Part shown: positions 33,073 through 40,588 of the stretch, one piece after another | Position numbering within the stretch: position 1 is the stretch's first letter | Layout of the letters: the number at the start of each line of letters is the position of its first letter | DNA from: Chromatiales bacterium | GTDB taxonomy: Bacteria > Pseudomonadota > Gammaproteobacteria > JAHELT01 | DNA: 40,620 nucleotides | Reading direction: 5' to 3' | Assembly (NCBI GenBank): GCA_024644045.1 | Contig: JAHELT010000024.1 | Span: 1 to 40,620 of the forward strand | Program-made: the position numbers and the translations under genes | The notes under the pieces: model-generated | What the model saw: the letters and a program-made list of their open reading frames with translations, nothing else | Database searches by the model: none | Told to the model about the DNA's origin: nothing

Positions 33073-34030
33073 CACCAAGCTACTCGTCAGCGATCTGGCG
33101 ATCGTGGTTGTCGACGACACCAAGTTCGGGCGTGCCGTGTTCAACAGCGTGCTCAGCAAAGCCGGCTACACCGACATTCGCGTGGCGGAGTCGGCGCGCC
33201 GGGCGCTGGAGCTGATGGGCGAGCGCCGCGCCGATGTGCTGGTAGCGGACTGGTTCATGCCGGAAATGGACGGGTTGGAGCTGACCCACCGTGTGCGCCA
33301 GCTGGACGAGGAGCGCAACGAGTACACGTCGATCATCCTGTGCACGGCGCTCGAGGGCGTCAATGCGCTGGTGACGGCTTTTCGACGGGGGGTCGACGAT
33401 TTCATCCGCAAACCCTTCGATCACGAGGAACTCATCGCGCGCGTCTACGCGGCGGGCAACTCCGCCAACCTGCACAACATGCTGCTGGAGAGCGCGCAGC
33501 AGCTGCAGCAGTCGAACCGCGAGCTGAGCGAGCTCTCGGCTCACGATCCGCTGACCGGCCTCGGCACCGCCGGGTTCCTGACTCAGCAGCTCGACGCGCT
33601 GCTGGCCGAGGTCGCCGCACGGGGCGGCGGGGTGTGCTGCACGCTGGTCGCGATCGATGCCTGGTCGGACCTCAAGAACCGGCACAGCAGCGAGGAAACC
33701 GACCAGATTCAGCTGGGCGTGGCGCGGCGCATCCGGCGCACCATCCGTCCCACCGACGTGGCCGCGGTGTCTGCGGACGGCGAGTTCGGCGTGGTGCTCC
33801 ACTACCCGGACGTGGCCGCGTTTCGGGCCACCGTGTTCGAACGGCTGCAGGCGCAGATCTGCGAGCGGCCGCTCTCCGTGCTGGGCGCCGACCTTCCGGT
33901 GACCGTGTCCATAGGTGCCAGTCTGTTCGAGGACCAGCCCGAAAACCCCACCGCGGAGATCCTGCTCGAGGACGCCCGCCGGCAGCTGCGCGACGCCTGC
34001 TCGCACGGTAACCGCCAGATAAAGTACTGA
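33059..34030 (+). CDS. Response regulator with degenerate GGDEF output domain
   Basis: A 323-residue two-domain protein. Receiver (~12-135): acidic D19/D20, phosphoacceptor D64 ([11 protein letters not shown]), T96 and K118 (RKPF) are all present, so phosphorylation is expected. After a coiled linker (~140-160), ~161-323 is GGDEF-like, starting [13 protein letters not shown]. The catalytic signature is SADGEF (238-243) instead of GGDEF, and the metal-binding FDIDxFK region reads IDAWSDLK, so it should not make c-di-GMP. It may act through protein contacts or bind GTP. No kinase partner is adjacent. ATG 33059 lies within the rnt coding end, which suggests coupled translation. Confidence 0.9.
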   Translation: MTAIDTKLLVSDLAIVVVDDTKFGRAVFNSVLSKAGYTDIRVAESARRALELMGERRADVLVADWFMPEMDGLELTHRVRQLDEERNEYTSIILCTALEGVNALVTAFRRGVDDFIRKPFDHEELIARVYAAGNSANLHNMLLESAQQLQQSNRELSELSAHDPLTGLGTAGFLTQQLDALLAEVAARGGGVCCTLVAIDAWSDLKNRHSSEETDQIQLGVARRIRRTIRPTDVAAVSADGEFGVVLHYPDVAAFRATVFERLQAQICERPLSVLGADLPVTVSIGASLFEDQPENPTAEILLEDARRQLRDACSHGNRQIKY

Positions 34031-34343
34031 CCCTGCGTGAGCGCGCCGGCGGCGGCGTTGCATGCGAACCGCTCAACCCCGCGCGCGGCAGCGCACGGGG
34101 TGCGAGAGAAATGCGGAACCGCCTGTTGGTACCTGCTTCCAGGAGGCACGCAGGTTGCGGGAAATTCCGCCCGTTAGCTGGTTGCACATACGGTAGTGCG
34201 CCACGCGCCAAGCCGGCCGGGAATTTGACGTGCGCTAGGCCCCCGTGAGCGCTCGTCAGAAACGCGCCGGCGACCGGGTGAAAACGCTGCCCGGCGACCG
34301 CCGGAATTCACCGCCCCGCGCGTGCCCGAACGCCGGCAAGCGA
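34031..34343. other. Intergenic stretch without a recognisable gene
   Basis: This is the first part of a 441-bp gap after the response regulator. It contains scattered GC-rich short inverted repeats and no reading frame with family similarity, tRNA fold or strong terminator that I can see. The remainder of the gap holds the promoter-like site below. Confidence 0.6.
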
Positions 34344-34372
34344 TTGATTTATCACGGTGCCTCACTTATCCT
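34344..34372 (+). promoter_or_regulatory. Sigma-70-like promoter for the small peptide/PuuD-like pair
   Basis: TTGATT (34344-34349) and TATCCT (34367-34372) are separated by exactly 17 bp and stand about 100 bp before the 25-residue peptide. It is the best promoter match in the 441-bp gap and local A+T is raised. The leader of about 90 nt has no obvious riboswitch fold. Confidence 0.5.
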
Positions 34373-34471
34373 TGCGCGCGTTCCTACGGCAATCCGAACG
34401 ACAACAATCCGATTGTCGCTGCGCGTTATGCAACGGCGAACGTCATCCGCCAACCATCGAGGGAAGTGAGC

Positions 34472-34549
34472 ATGAACCCATTGAAGTCAATCACCGGCAC
34501 CATCGTCGTCGGCGTCGTGCTGTCGGTCATCATCGCCCTGCTGCTCTGA
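34472..34549 (+). CDS. Putative 25-residue single-span membrane peptide
   Basis: A short frame beginning MNPLKSITGT, whose remaining residues (~8-25, Val, Ile and Leu rich) form a single membrane helix running to the C-terminus. GAGGGAAG sits 6-13 bp before the ATG, one of the clearest ribosome sites in the window. It is 42 bp ahead of the PuuD-like gene and downstream of the promoter-like site. I recognise no family. It could be a small subunit or assembly factor of the neighbouring membrane protein, or a leader peptide. Confidence 0.55.
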   Translation: MNPLKSITGTIVVGVVLSVIIALLL

Positions 34550-34591
34550 TAACTACAACCGCTTTCAGCGGTCCACCCTGGGAGATACATC

Positions 34592-35089
34592 ATGAATCTG
34601 CTGGAGCTTGAGGTTTGGCTTCACGTGCTGGCCGGCATTACCTGGATCGGCCTCCTGTATTACTTCAATTTCGTGCAGGTGCCGGCAATGGCCGCTGCCG
34701 CCGCCGACAAGGACGGTCCCGGTCCCGCAGCGATCGGCAAGTACGTGGCGCCGCGCGCGCTGCTGTGGTTTCGCTGGGCGGCCGTGGTCACCTGGCTGTC
34801 CGGTGCGGCCGCGCTGGAGACGCTCGGCGTGGGGTTCGTCAATGCCTTCACGTTACAGCCCGGTGCGGCGGTGATCGGTGTGGGCGCATGGCTCGGCACC
34901 ATCATGCTGTTCAACGTCTGGGTGCTGATCTGGCCTGCACAGAAGAAAGTCCTGGGTATGGTCGAAGCCAGCGACGAGGAAAAGAACAAGGCCCGGTTTG
35001 TCGCCCTGATGGCTTCGCGGGCCAACACCGCGCTGTCGATCCCGATGCTGATGTGCATGACCGCACACGGCCACGGTTTGCCGTTCTAG
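34592..35089 (+). CDS. PuuD-like (urate hydroxylase membrane domain) integral membrane protein
   Basis: A 165-residue protein with four hydrophobic segments: ~8-27 (WLHVLAGITWIGLLYYFNFV), ~58-75, ~90-113 and ~140-157. The HVLAGITWIGLLYYFNFVQV opening and the late SIPMLMCMTAHG resemble the membrane part of PuuD/DUF989 proteins, which in characterised cases are fused to a cytochrome c and oxidise urate. No cytochrome domain or CxxCH motif is present here, so the activity is uncertain. Conserved His residues at the ends of helices could bind heme or metal. GGGAGA precedes ATG 34592 at good spacing. It probably shares a transcript with the 25-residue peptide. Confidence 0.7.
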   Translation: MNLLELEVWLHVLAGITWIGLLYYFNFVQVPAMAAAAADKDGPGPAAIGKYVAPRALLWFRWAAVVTWLSGAAALETLGVGFVNAFTLQPGAAVIGVGAWLGTIMLFNVWVLIWPAQKKVLGMVEASDEEKNKARFVALMASRANTALSIPMLMCMTAHGHGLPF

Positions 35090-35161
35090 CAGGCTGCTGA
35101 ATACCTGGTTCAACGACGATTCAGCGCGCGGCGTCGAATGAAATGCGATTTCCGACTTGCC

Positions 35162-35196
35162 CCCTGATTCAGAAACCTGCCGTTGATGAATCAGGG
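35162..35196. terminator. Stem-loop downstream of the PuuD-like gene
   Basis: CCCTGATTCA (35162-35171) and TGAATCAGGG (35187-35196) pair perfectly around a 15-base loop. A smaller GCTGAAT/ATTCAGC stem lies just before it (35099-35138). No T-run follows, so it may be a processing or attenuating hairpin rather than a classical terminator. It lies in the 199-bp gap before argD, which contains nothing else clear. Confidence 0.45.
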
Positions 35197-35288
35197 CGGC
35201 GCATCGCTTTACGCCTCGACCGGGTGCCCGGCGAGTTCGATCTTCGGCTGCACTGCGGGGCACGGTTGACGCCGGCGAGGCTCTCGTC

Positions 35289-36482
35289 ATGAGCGGCGAC
35301 GCGCTCATGACCACTTACCAGCGCCTGCCGATCGCGTTTACGCACGGCGAGGGCGTGTGGCTGTGGGACAGCGACGGCAACCGGTACCTGGACGCGCTGT
35401 GCGGGCTGGCGGTTACCGGGCTGGGTCACGCGCACCCGGCCGTGGCCACGGCACTCAGTGAGCAATCCCGGCGCCTGCTGCACACGTCAAACCTGTATCG
35501 CGTGGCTGCGCAGGAGCAGCTCGGTGCCCGGCTGTGCGAGCTCACCGGCCAGGAAAAGGTGTTCTTCTGCAACTCGGGCGCAGAGGCGAACGAGGCGGCA
35601 CTCAAGCTCGCGCGCCTCCACGGGCATCAGAAAGGCATCGCCACCCCGACCGTGGTGGTGATGGAGCAAGCCTTTCACGGCCGTACCATGGCGACACTGA
35701 CGGCGACCGGAAACGCGAAAGTGCAAGCCGGTTTCGAGCCGCTGCTGGAGGGATTCCTGCGCGCGCCCTATGCCGACTCGGCAGCGCTGCAGGCGCTCAC
35801 CGCGGACCGCGAGGACATAGTTGCGGTGTTTGTGGAGCCGGTGCAGGGTGAGGGCGGTATCGTGATACCCGATCCCGCCTACCTCGGCGAACTGCGCGCG
35901 CTGTGCGACGCGCGCGGCTGGCTGCTGATGACCGATGAAATCCAGTCGGGCATGGGGCGCAGCGGCAGATGGCTCGCGGCCGAGCACAGCGGTGTGCGCG
36001 CCGATGTGGTCACGCTGGCAAAGGGTCTGGCGAACGGCGTGCCGATCGGCGCCTGCCTGGCGCGCGGCAAAGCCGCAACGCTGATGCACCCCGGGCACCA
36101 CGGCTCCACGTTCGGAGGCAATCCGCTCGCGTGCAGCGCCGCGCTCGCCGTGCTGAATACCATCGAACGGGAGGGCCTGCTGGACAACGCGGCGCGGATG
36201 GGCGACCTGCTGGCAGCGCGGTTACGCGACCGCATTGCCCACCTTGCCGGCGTACGCGAGATCCGTGCGCTGGGGCTGCTGATCGGGGTGGAGCTGGAGC
36301 GGCCCTGCGGCACGCTGGTGGAAGAGGCGCTGGCGCGGCGCCTGCTGCTGAACGTCACTCAGGGCAACACGGTGCGTCTGCTGCCGCCGTTGATCATCGA
36401 AGAAAGGGAAGCGCTGCAGATCGCCGACACCGTCGCCGAGCTGATCAGCGAGTTCCTGGGCGACGCGCAACACGCCGCCTGA
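35289..36482 (+). CDS. argD: Acetylornithine aminotransferase ArgD
   Basis: A 397-residue class III PLP aminotransferase converting N-acetylglutamate semialdehyde to N-acetylornithine (and possibly succinyldiaminopimelate in lysine synthesis). Opening TYQRLPIAFTHGEGVWLWDS, FFCNSGAEANEAALKLAR, VFVEPVQGEGG, LMTDEIQSGMGRSG and the PLP lysine in TLAKGLANGVPIGA are all present, along with HGSTFGGNPLACSAAL. ATG 35289 is used; ATG 35307 (MTTYQRLP) is also possible. It is not in an arginine operon; argA is 12 kb away in this window. Confidence 0.93.
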   Translation: MSGDALMTTYQRLPIAFTHGEGVWLWDSDGNRYLDALCGLAVTGLGHAHPAVATALSEQSRRLLHTSNLYRVAAQEQLGARLCELTGQEKVFFCNSGAEANEAALKLARLHGHQKGIATPTVVVMEQAFHGRTMATLTATGNAKVQAGFEPLLEGFLRAPYADSAALQALTADREDIVAVFVEPVQGEGGIVIPDPAYLGELRALCDARGWLLMTDEIQSGMGRSGRWLAAEHSGVRADVVTLAKGLANGVPIGACLARGKAATLMHPGHHGSTFGGNPLACSAALAVLNTIEREGLLDNAARMGDLLAARLRDRIAHLAGVREIRALGLLIGVELERPCGTLVEEALARRLLLNVTQGNTVRLLPPLIIEEREALQIADTVAELISEFLGDAQHAA

Positions 36483-36676
36483 CTGGCGGGCGCGGCGGGG
36501 TTGCGGCATGGTACGGGAAACTCAATTTCAGCCGCCCGCTGCCGCCAATACGGTCAACTTGTTCGTGTGCGGGAAGCGCGGTTGCCGCTGACCCGCAGGG
36601 CACAGCCATGGGTACGCAATCTGGACAGCAACGCGCGCCGGCGGGGTTACAGCCGGTGGAAAGAACGCCGTCGAAG

Positions 36677-37468
36677 ATGTTGAAACGATTCACGCGCCTG
36701 CAGGTCTTCACCGTTCACCTTGCCATCAGCCTGGCGATATTCAGCGCACTGGCCGCGATGATGGTGCTCTACTGGTTTCCGGGCCCGTTCTTCGCCACCG
36801 ACGGCGGCTGGCAGGGTATCCGGATCATCGCCGCCGTCGATCTGGTGCTGGGTCCGTCGCTGACCCTGATATTCTTCAGCCCCGCAAAGAAGACGCATCG
36901 CCAGTTGTTGTTCGACCTCGTGGCAATCGCGCTGGTGCAGCTTACCGCCCTGGTCTGGGGGGCCCTGACGGTTTACAACGAAAGAACCGTCGCCATCGCG
37001 TTCTCGAAAGACCGGTTTTTCAGCATCTCGCACGGCGGGATCAGCGAAGCCAACGAAAAGCTGCGTGAAGCGGGCCACGTACCCGCCGACATCGACGCAT
37101 TGAGCGATGCACACCCACGTCAGATTTACGTGACTCCGCCGAAGGTCGAGGAACTGCCCCGGTATCTCGCCGATATTTTCAACGGTTTACCGGAGATTCA
37201 GCTGCGCACGGATCGCTACACGAGCCTCGCGGCGCACTGGCCAGCGGTCGAAGCACAGGCCCTCGACATCCGGGAGCTGGTGGAGCGGCACCCGGATCTC
37301 GCGGCGGACATCGACGCGCTCGAGGAACCGCTGGACGGGTTGCAGTTTTATGCTCTGAAGTTACGTTTCGACAGCGCGGTGGCCGTCTTCGACAGGCAGA
37401 GCCGCGAGCTGCGTCACATCTTTACCTACGATCCGGCGGCGGCTGTCAAGGACAAAACGAAGCAATAG
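36677..37468 (+). CDS. TfpZ/TfpX-like type IV pilin accessory protein
   Basis: A 263-residue inner-membrane protein. Three or four hydrophobic segments occupy the first half (LQVFTVHLAISLAIFSALAA; IRIIAAVDLVLGPSLTLIFF; LLFDLVAIALVQLTALVWGA), followed by a soluble C-terminal domain (~110-263) facing one side of the membrane. The MVLYWFPGPFF and VDLVLGPSLTLI stretches are typical of TfpX/TfpZ proteins, which sit beside pilin genes and help particular pilins assemble. No pilin gene is in the window, so this copy is an orphan or has another role. ATG 36677 matches the usual start near the first helix; ATG 36608 would add 23 residues. Confidence 0.75.
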   Translation: MLKRFTRLQVFTVHLAISLAIFSALAAMMVLYWFPGPFFATDGGWQGIRIIAAVDLVLGPSLTLIFFSPAKKTHRQLLFDLVAIALVQLTALVWGALTVYNERTVAIAFSKDRFFSISHGGISEANEKLREAGHVPADIDALSDAHPRQIYVTPPKVEELPRYLADIFNGLPEIQLRTDRYTSLAAHWPAVEAQALDIRELVERHPDLAADIDALEEPLDGLQFYALKLRFDSAVAVFDRQSRELRHIFTYDPAAAVKDKTKQ

Positions 37469-37514
37469 CGGTCACTCGTCTCTCCGGCGCGAGCCGGCAC
37501 CGCGAGCGCGCGAG

Positions 37515-38231
37515 TCAGGTGCTCAACTTCTGCATCTGGTCGAGACTGGTGTGGCGGACGTTCTTACCCTTCACCATGTAGATCACGTACTCGCACACGT
37601 TCTTCGCATGATCCCCGATGCGCTCGAGAGAGCGTGCGCACCAGTTGACCTTGATGACGTTCTTGACCTGACGGGGGTCTTCCATCATGTGCGTGATCAG
37701 CAGGCGCGACAGCGATTCGAACTCCTTATCTATCTGCAGGTCTTTGGCCGCGGTGGCGATGGCTGCATCGACGTCCATGCGCGCGAACGCATCCAGGGCG
37801 TCGTGCAGCATCGAGGTGACATGATCCCCCAGATGGCGCAGGTCCGTGTAGTAGACGGGAAGGCTTTTGGCGGTGGCCAGTGAAACCGCAAAGCGACCGA
37901 TCTTTTCGGCCTCGTCACCGATGCGCTCCAGATCGGTTATGGTCTTGATGATCGTGACCACCAGGCGCAAATCGCTCGCAGCGGGCTGCCGCCGTGCCAG
38001 TATCTGGGTGCACTCCTCGTCGATCTCCACCTCGAGCAGGTTCACCCTGTAGTCGGCGGTCGACACCAGCTCGCCCAGTTCGCTGTTCGCCTCGAGCAGC
38101 GCGCGCACCCCATCGCCGACCTGTTTTTCCACCAGGCCACCCATTGTCATGACCTTGTTCAGGACGTTCTCGAGCTCCAGGTTGTAGCGCTGCGAGGTAT
38201 GTTGTTCGAGCAGCAAAATCTCAATCGGCAT
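37515..38231 (-). CDS. phoU: Phosphate-specific transport regulator PhoU
   Basis: A 238-residue helical protein with two PhoU repeats. The metal-binding ExxxD patterns appear as TDLERIGDEAEKIGRFA in the first and RSLERIGDHAKNVCEYVIY in the second. PhoU links the PstSCAB transporter to the PhoR sensor and keeps the Pho regulon off when phosphate is plentiful. ATG 38231 (MPIEILLLEQHTS) is chosen over an upstream codon since family members start close to this point. No pst or phoBR genes are adjacent. A Pho-box-like repeat lies 35-52 bp upstream. Confidence 0.94.
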   Translation of the reverse strand: MPIEILLLEQHTSQRYNLELENVLNKVMTMGGLVEKQVGDGVRALLEANSELGELVSTADYRVNLLEVEIDEECTQILARRQPAASDLRLVVTIIKTITDLERIGDEAEKIGRFAVSLATAKSLPVYYTDLRHLGDHVTSMLHDALDAFARMDVDAAIATAAKDLQIDKEFESLSRLLITHMMEDPRQVKNVIKVNWCARSLERIGDHAKNVCEYVIYMVKGKNVRHTSLDQMQKLST

Positions 38232-38265
38232 AGTCGCAGCCCACATAATCCGCGTTACGCCACAC

Positions 38266-38283
38266 CTGTGACTTTGCTGTGAC
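38266..38283 (+). promoter_or_regulatory. Pho-box-like direct repeat CTGTGAC-TTTG-CTGTGAC
   Basis: Two identical 7-mers separated by 4 bp give the 11-bp period of PhoB half-sites (consensus CTGTCAT, 4 bp, CTGTCAC), differing mainly at the fifth base. It lies between phoU and the GNAT gene, immediately upstream of phoU, with a further CTGTGTTACAG at 38296-38306. The repeat reads on the plus strand, opposite to phoU, which is atypical for a simple activating box. Confidence 0.45.
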
Positions 38284-38311
38284 ATTACAGCGGGGCTGTG
38301 TTACAGCGCGG

Positions 38312-38797
38312 TTACAAGTCCGGCTCATCCAGCAGCTTCTCCACAATGACGACGTCGCGCCAGATGCCGTCGAGACGCCCGTGGTGACGGTACACGCCCA
38401 CCTCCCTGAAACCCAGGCTGCCGAGCAGGCGCAGGCTGTCGGTGTTTTCCGGAAACACGCGCGACACGAGCTTCGTGAAGCCCGCCCCGGCCGCGGCGGC
38501 CAGCAGGCCCTGCATGGCCATGCGTCCCGCCCCGCGCCCGCGCGCCGCGCGCGCCACGTACACCGAGAACTCGGCGATTCCCGCATAACATTCCCGCGGC
38601 CGGTACATCGAGGCTGCTGAAAAGGCCGTTATGCGCTCACCCTCGGTGACGACCACACACGGATAGCGGCCGTCGAACCAGGCAGCGATATCCGCGGGCG
38701 TGCGCAGGCGGGTTTCGAAGGTAGCGATCCGGTCCTCGATGCCCTCGTTGTAGATGGCTGCGATCGCCTCACAGTCCGCGACGCGCGCTTCACGCAC
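38312..38797 (-). CDS. GNAT N-acetyltransferase, phosphinothricin acetyltransferase-like
   Basis: A 161-residue GNAT enzyme. VREARVADCEAIAAIYNEGI is the usual N-terminal strand-helix; TFETRLRTPADIAAWF, AEFSVYVARAARGRGAGRM (acetyl-CoA loop R-x-x-G-x-G/A) and the end FPENTDSLRLLGSLGFREVG with YRHHGRLDGIWRDVV match the Pat/bar-like group that acetylates phosphinothricin, methionine sulfoximine or related amino acids. GTG 38797 is chosen because AAGGGGA stands 9 bp upstream and the fold begins there; TTG 38815 is an alternative. Divergent from the Mrp operon, and same strand as phoU (80 bp). Confidence 0.85.
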   Translation of the reverse strand: MREARVADCEAIAAIYNEGIEDRIATFETRLRTPADIAAWFDGRYPCVVVTEGERITAFSAASMYRPRECYAGIAEFSVYVARAARGRGAGRMAMQGLLAAAAGAGFTKLVSRVFPENTDSLRLLGSLGFREVGVYRHHGRLDGIWRDVVIVEKLLDEPDL

Positions 38798-38950
38798 TTG
38801 CAGCGTCCCCTTCAACCGATCACTCCCCGGTGGCGAAGGCCCTGCGCCCCCTGGAAGCGTACAAAAGAGTCGCGGTCCACGCGACAATACATAACAATCG
38901 CTCCTGCGCGGCGAGCACCTGGCGAAAACCGCTGCATCCGTTGCGCATTA

Positions 38951-39460
38951 ATGTATGCCAAAATACCGGGCAAACCACCGAAAAACCACTTGCGAATACT
39001 CGTTCTATTTACGCTTCTGGCGGCGCTGTGGCTGCTGCTGTCGGGCTTCTTTACGCCGCTGCAGCTGGCTTTCGGCGCCGCTTCGTGCGCTTTCACAGCG
39101 TGGCTCAGCGTGCGCCTGGGGTTGCAGCGTTCCGGCTTTCCGCGCCTGGCGGTTACCGCGCGCTACCCCCGGTACCTGCTGTGGCTGACCTGGCAAGTCG
39201 TGCTTTCGAACCTGCACGTAGCGCGCGTGGTGCTGTCGCCACGTATACGTCTGCAGCGCCAGGTAGTGCGGGTCAAACACACACAGAAAACAGCGCTTGG
39301 CGTCGCCATTCACGCCAACTCGATCACGCTCACGCCCGGCACCCTGACCATGGACGCCGACGGGGTCGTGCTGGAAGTGCATGCACTGACCCGGCACGTG
39401 GCCGAGGATGTCGTCGACGGGGAAATGGATCGTCGCGTAACCCGGCTCGAAGGTACCTGA
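38951..39460 (+). CDS. mrpE: Na+/H+ antiporter subunit MrpE/MnhE
   Basis: A 169-residue inner-membrane subunit of the multi-subunit Mrp cation/proton antiporter. Two N-terminal hydrophobic segments (~16-50), then RYPRYLLWLTWQVVLSNLHVARVVLSP and the signature AIHANSITLTPGTLTMDADG. The start chosen is ATG 38951; the 153-bp gap upstream has an A+T-rich patch around 38885-38900 but no clear -35/-10 pair. It is the first gene of a tightly packed operon; mrpF starts 1 bp after its stop. Confidence 0.92.
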   Translation: MYAKIPGKPPKNHLRILVLFTLLAALWLLLSGFFTPLQLAFGAASCAFTAWLSVRLGLQRSGFPRLAVTARYPRYLLWLTWQVVLSNLHVARVVLSPRIRLQRQVVRVKHTQKTALGVAIHANSITLTPGTLTMDADGVVLEVHALTRHVAEDVVDGEMDRRVTRLEGT

Positions 39461-39461
39461 G

Positions 39462-39740
39462 GTGTTTACAGCGGCAGCGGTGGCGGTCCTGGTAAGCATG
39501 GCGCTGGCCCTGCTGCGCGCCCTGCTCGGCCCGTCGCTGTACGACCGCATCCTCGCGATCAACGGCTTCGGCACGGCCACCGTGCTGTTGATCGCGGTGC
39601 TCGGATTCGTGACCGGACGGCCCGATTTCCTCGACATCGCCCTGCTCTACGCGCTGATCAATTTCATCGGCACGCTGGCGGTGCTCAAGTTCTTCCGCTA
39701 CGGCGACCTCGGTGCCGACGGCGACGAGGAAGCGCCGTGA
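39462..39740 (+). CDS. mrpF: Na+/H+ antiporter subunit MrpF/MnhF
   Basis: A 92-residue protein with three membrane helices. SLYDRILAINGFGT and the RPDFLDIALLYALINFIGTLAVLKF stretch are the MrpF signature. Start GTG 39462, directly after the mrpE stop. The stop overlaps the mrpG start in a GTGA, so translation is coupled. Confidence 0.92.
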   Translation: MFTAAAVAVLVSMALALLRALLGPSLYDRILAINGFGTATVLLIAVLGFVTGRPDFLDIALLYALINFIGTLAVLKFFRYGDLGADGDEEAP

Positions 39741-40063
39741 GCAGCGTGCTCGACATCCTGAGCTGGGCCGCGATCCTCAGCGGAAGCGCATTCCTGGTGG
39801 TCGCCGGCGTGGGGCTGCTGCGCCTGCCCGACTTCTTCAGCCGGGTCCACGCGCTGGGGATACAGGACACCCTGTCCGCCGGGCTGATCCTTCTCGGGCT
39901 GTTGCTGCAGAGCGACGACTGGCTTGTTGGTGTGAAGCTCGTGCTGGTGCTGGTGTTCGTATTGATCACCGGTCCCACCGCCGCTCATGCACTCGCGCGC
40001 GCCGCGCTGCACGCCGGCTTGAGGCCGCCGCTGGACAGCGAGGAGGACACATCGAAGCGCTGA
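39737..40063 (+). CDS. mrpG: Na+/H+ antiporter subunit MrpG/MnhG
   Basis: A 108-residue protein with three membrane helices. GSAFLVVAGVGLLRLPDFFS and RVHALGIQDTLSAGLILLGL are characteristic of MrpG, and LITGPTAAHALARAALHAG closes the conserved part. Start GTG 39737 in a 4-bp overlap with mrpF. An AGGAGG near its end (40041-40046) probably serves the next gene. Confidence 0.92.
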   Translation: MSSVLDILSWAAILSGSAFLVVAGVGLLRLPDFFSRVHALGIQDTLSAGLILLGLLLQSDDWLVGVKLVLVLVFVLITGPTAAHALARAALHAGLRPPLDSEEDTSKR

Positions 40064-40584
40064 TCGATATCGTGCTGTTCACGCTGCTGGCGATCACCGC
40101 GCTGGGCCTGGTGCGCGTACGCGGCCTGTTCGCCGCGGTCATGCTCACCGGCATCTACAGCCTGCTGACCGCCTCGCTGTTCGTGTGGATGGATGCCGTC
40201 GACGTCGCGTTCACCGAGGCGGCGGTTGGTGCCGGCATCACCACGGTGCTCATGCTCGGGACACTCGCGCTGGTGCGGATCGTGCCGGAACAGGACGAGT
40301 CGCGCCACGGGCGGATGCTGCCGCTGGCGGTGGTGGTGCTGACCGGCGCCGCACTGGTTTACGCCACGTTCGACATGCCGCGCTACGGCGACCCGCAGGC
40401 CCCGGCACAGCAGCATGTCGCGCCGCGCTATCTGCAGCAATCGATGGACGAGGTCGGCCTGCCCAACGTGGTGACGTCGGTGCTGGCCAGCTACCGCGGC
40501 TACGACACGCTGGGCGAGGTCGCCGTCATCTTCACGGCCGGTATCGGTGTGCTGATGCTGCTCGGCGGACGCCGCAGAGGCTGA
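40060..40584 (+). CDS. Mrp antiporter subunit of MbhD/MbhE type (DUF4040), separate from MrpA
   Basis: The membrane protein has an MbhD/DUF4040 part (LVRVRGLFAAVMLTGIYSLL and DAVDVAFTEAAVGAGITTVL) and an MbhE-like end (SVLASYRGYDTLGEVAVIFT and GIGVLMLLG). In classical Mrp these form the C-terminus of MrpA; here they are a gene of their own after mrpG. The start is not canonical: no ATG, GTG or TTG lies near AGGAGG 40041-40046. CTG 40060 overlaps the mrpG stop as CTGA, mirroring the GTGA overlap before it. ATC 40051 is 4 bp from AGGAGG. GTG 40072 would trim the first helix. The coordinate given uses CTG 40060. Confidence 0.85.
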   Translation: MIDIVLFTLLAITALGLVRVRGLFAAVMLTGIYSLLTASLFVWMDAVDVAFTEAAVGAGITTVLMLGTLALVRIVPEQDESRHGRMLPLAVVVLTGAALVYATFDMPRYGDPQAPAQQHVAPRYLQQSMDEVGLPNVVTSVLASYRGYDTLGEVAVIFTAGIGVLMLLGGRRRG

Positions 40585-40588
40585 GTCC

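Noticed and set aside
35969-36676. Long N-terminal extension of the TfpZ-like protein through argD
   Set aside because: It overlaps argD in another frame and is Arg/Gly/Ala-rich noise; membrane-protein similarity begins at about 36677.
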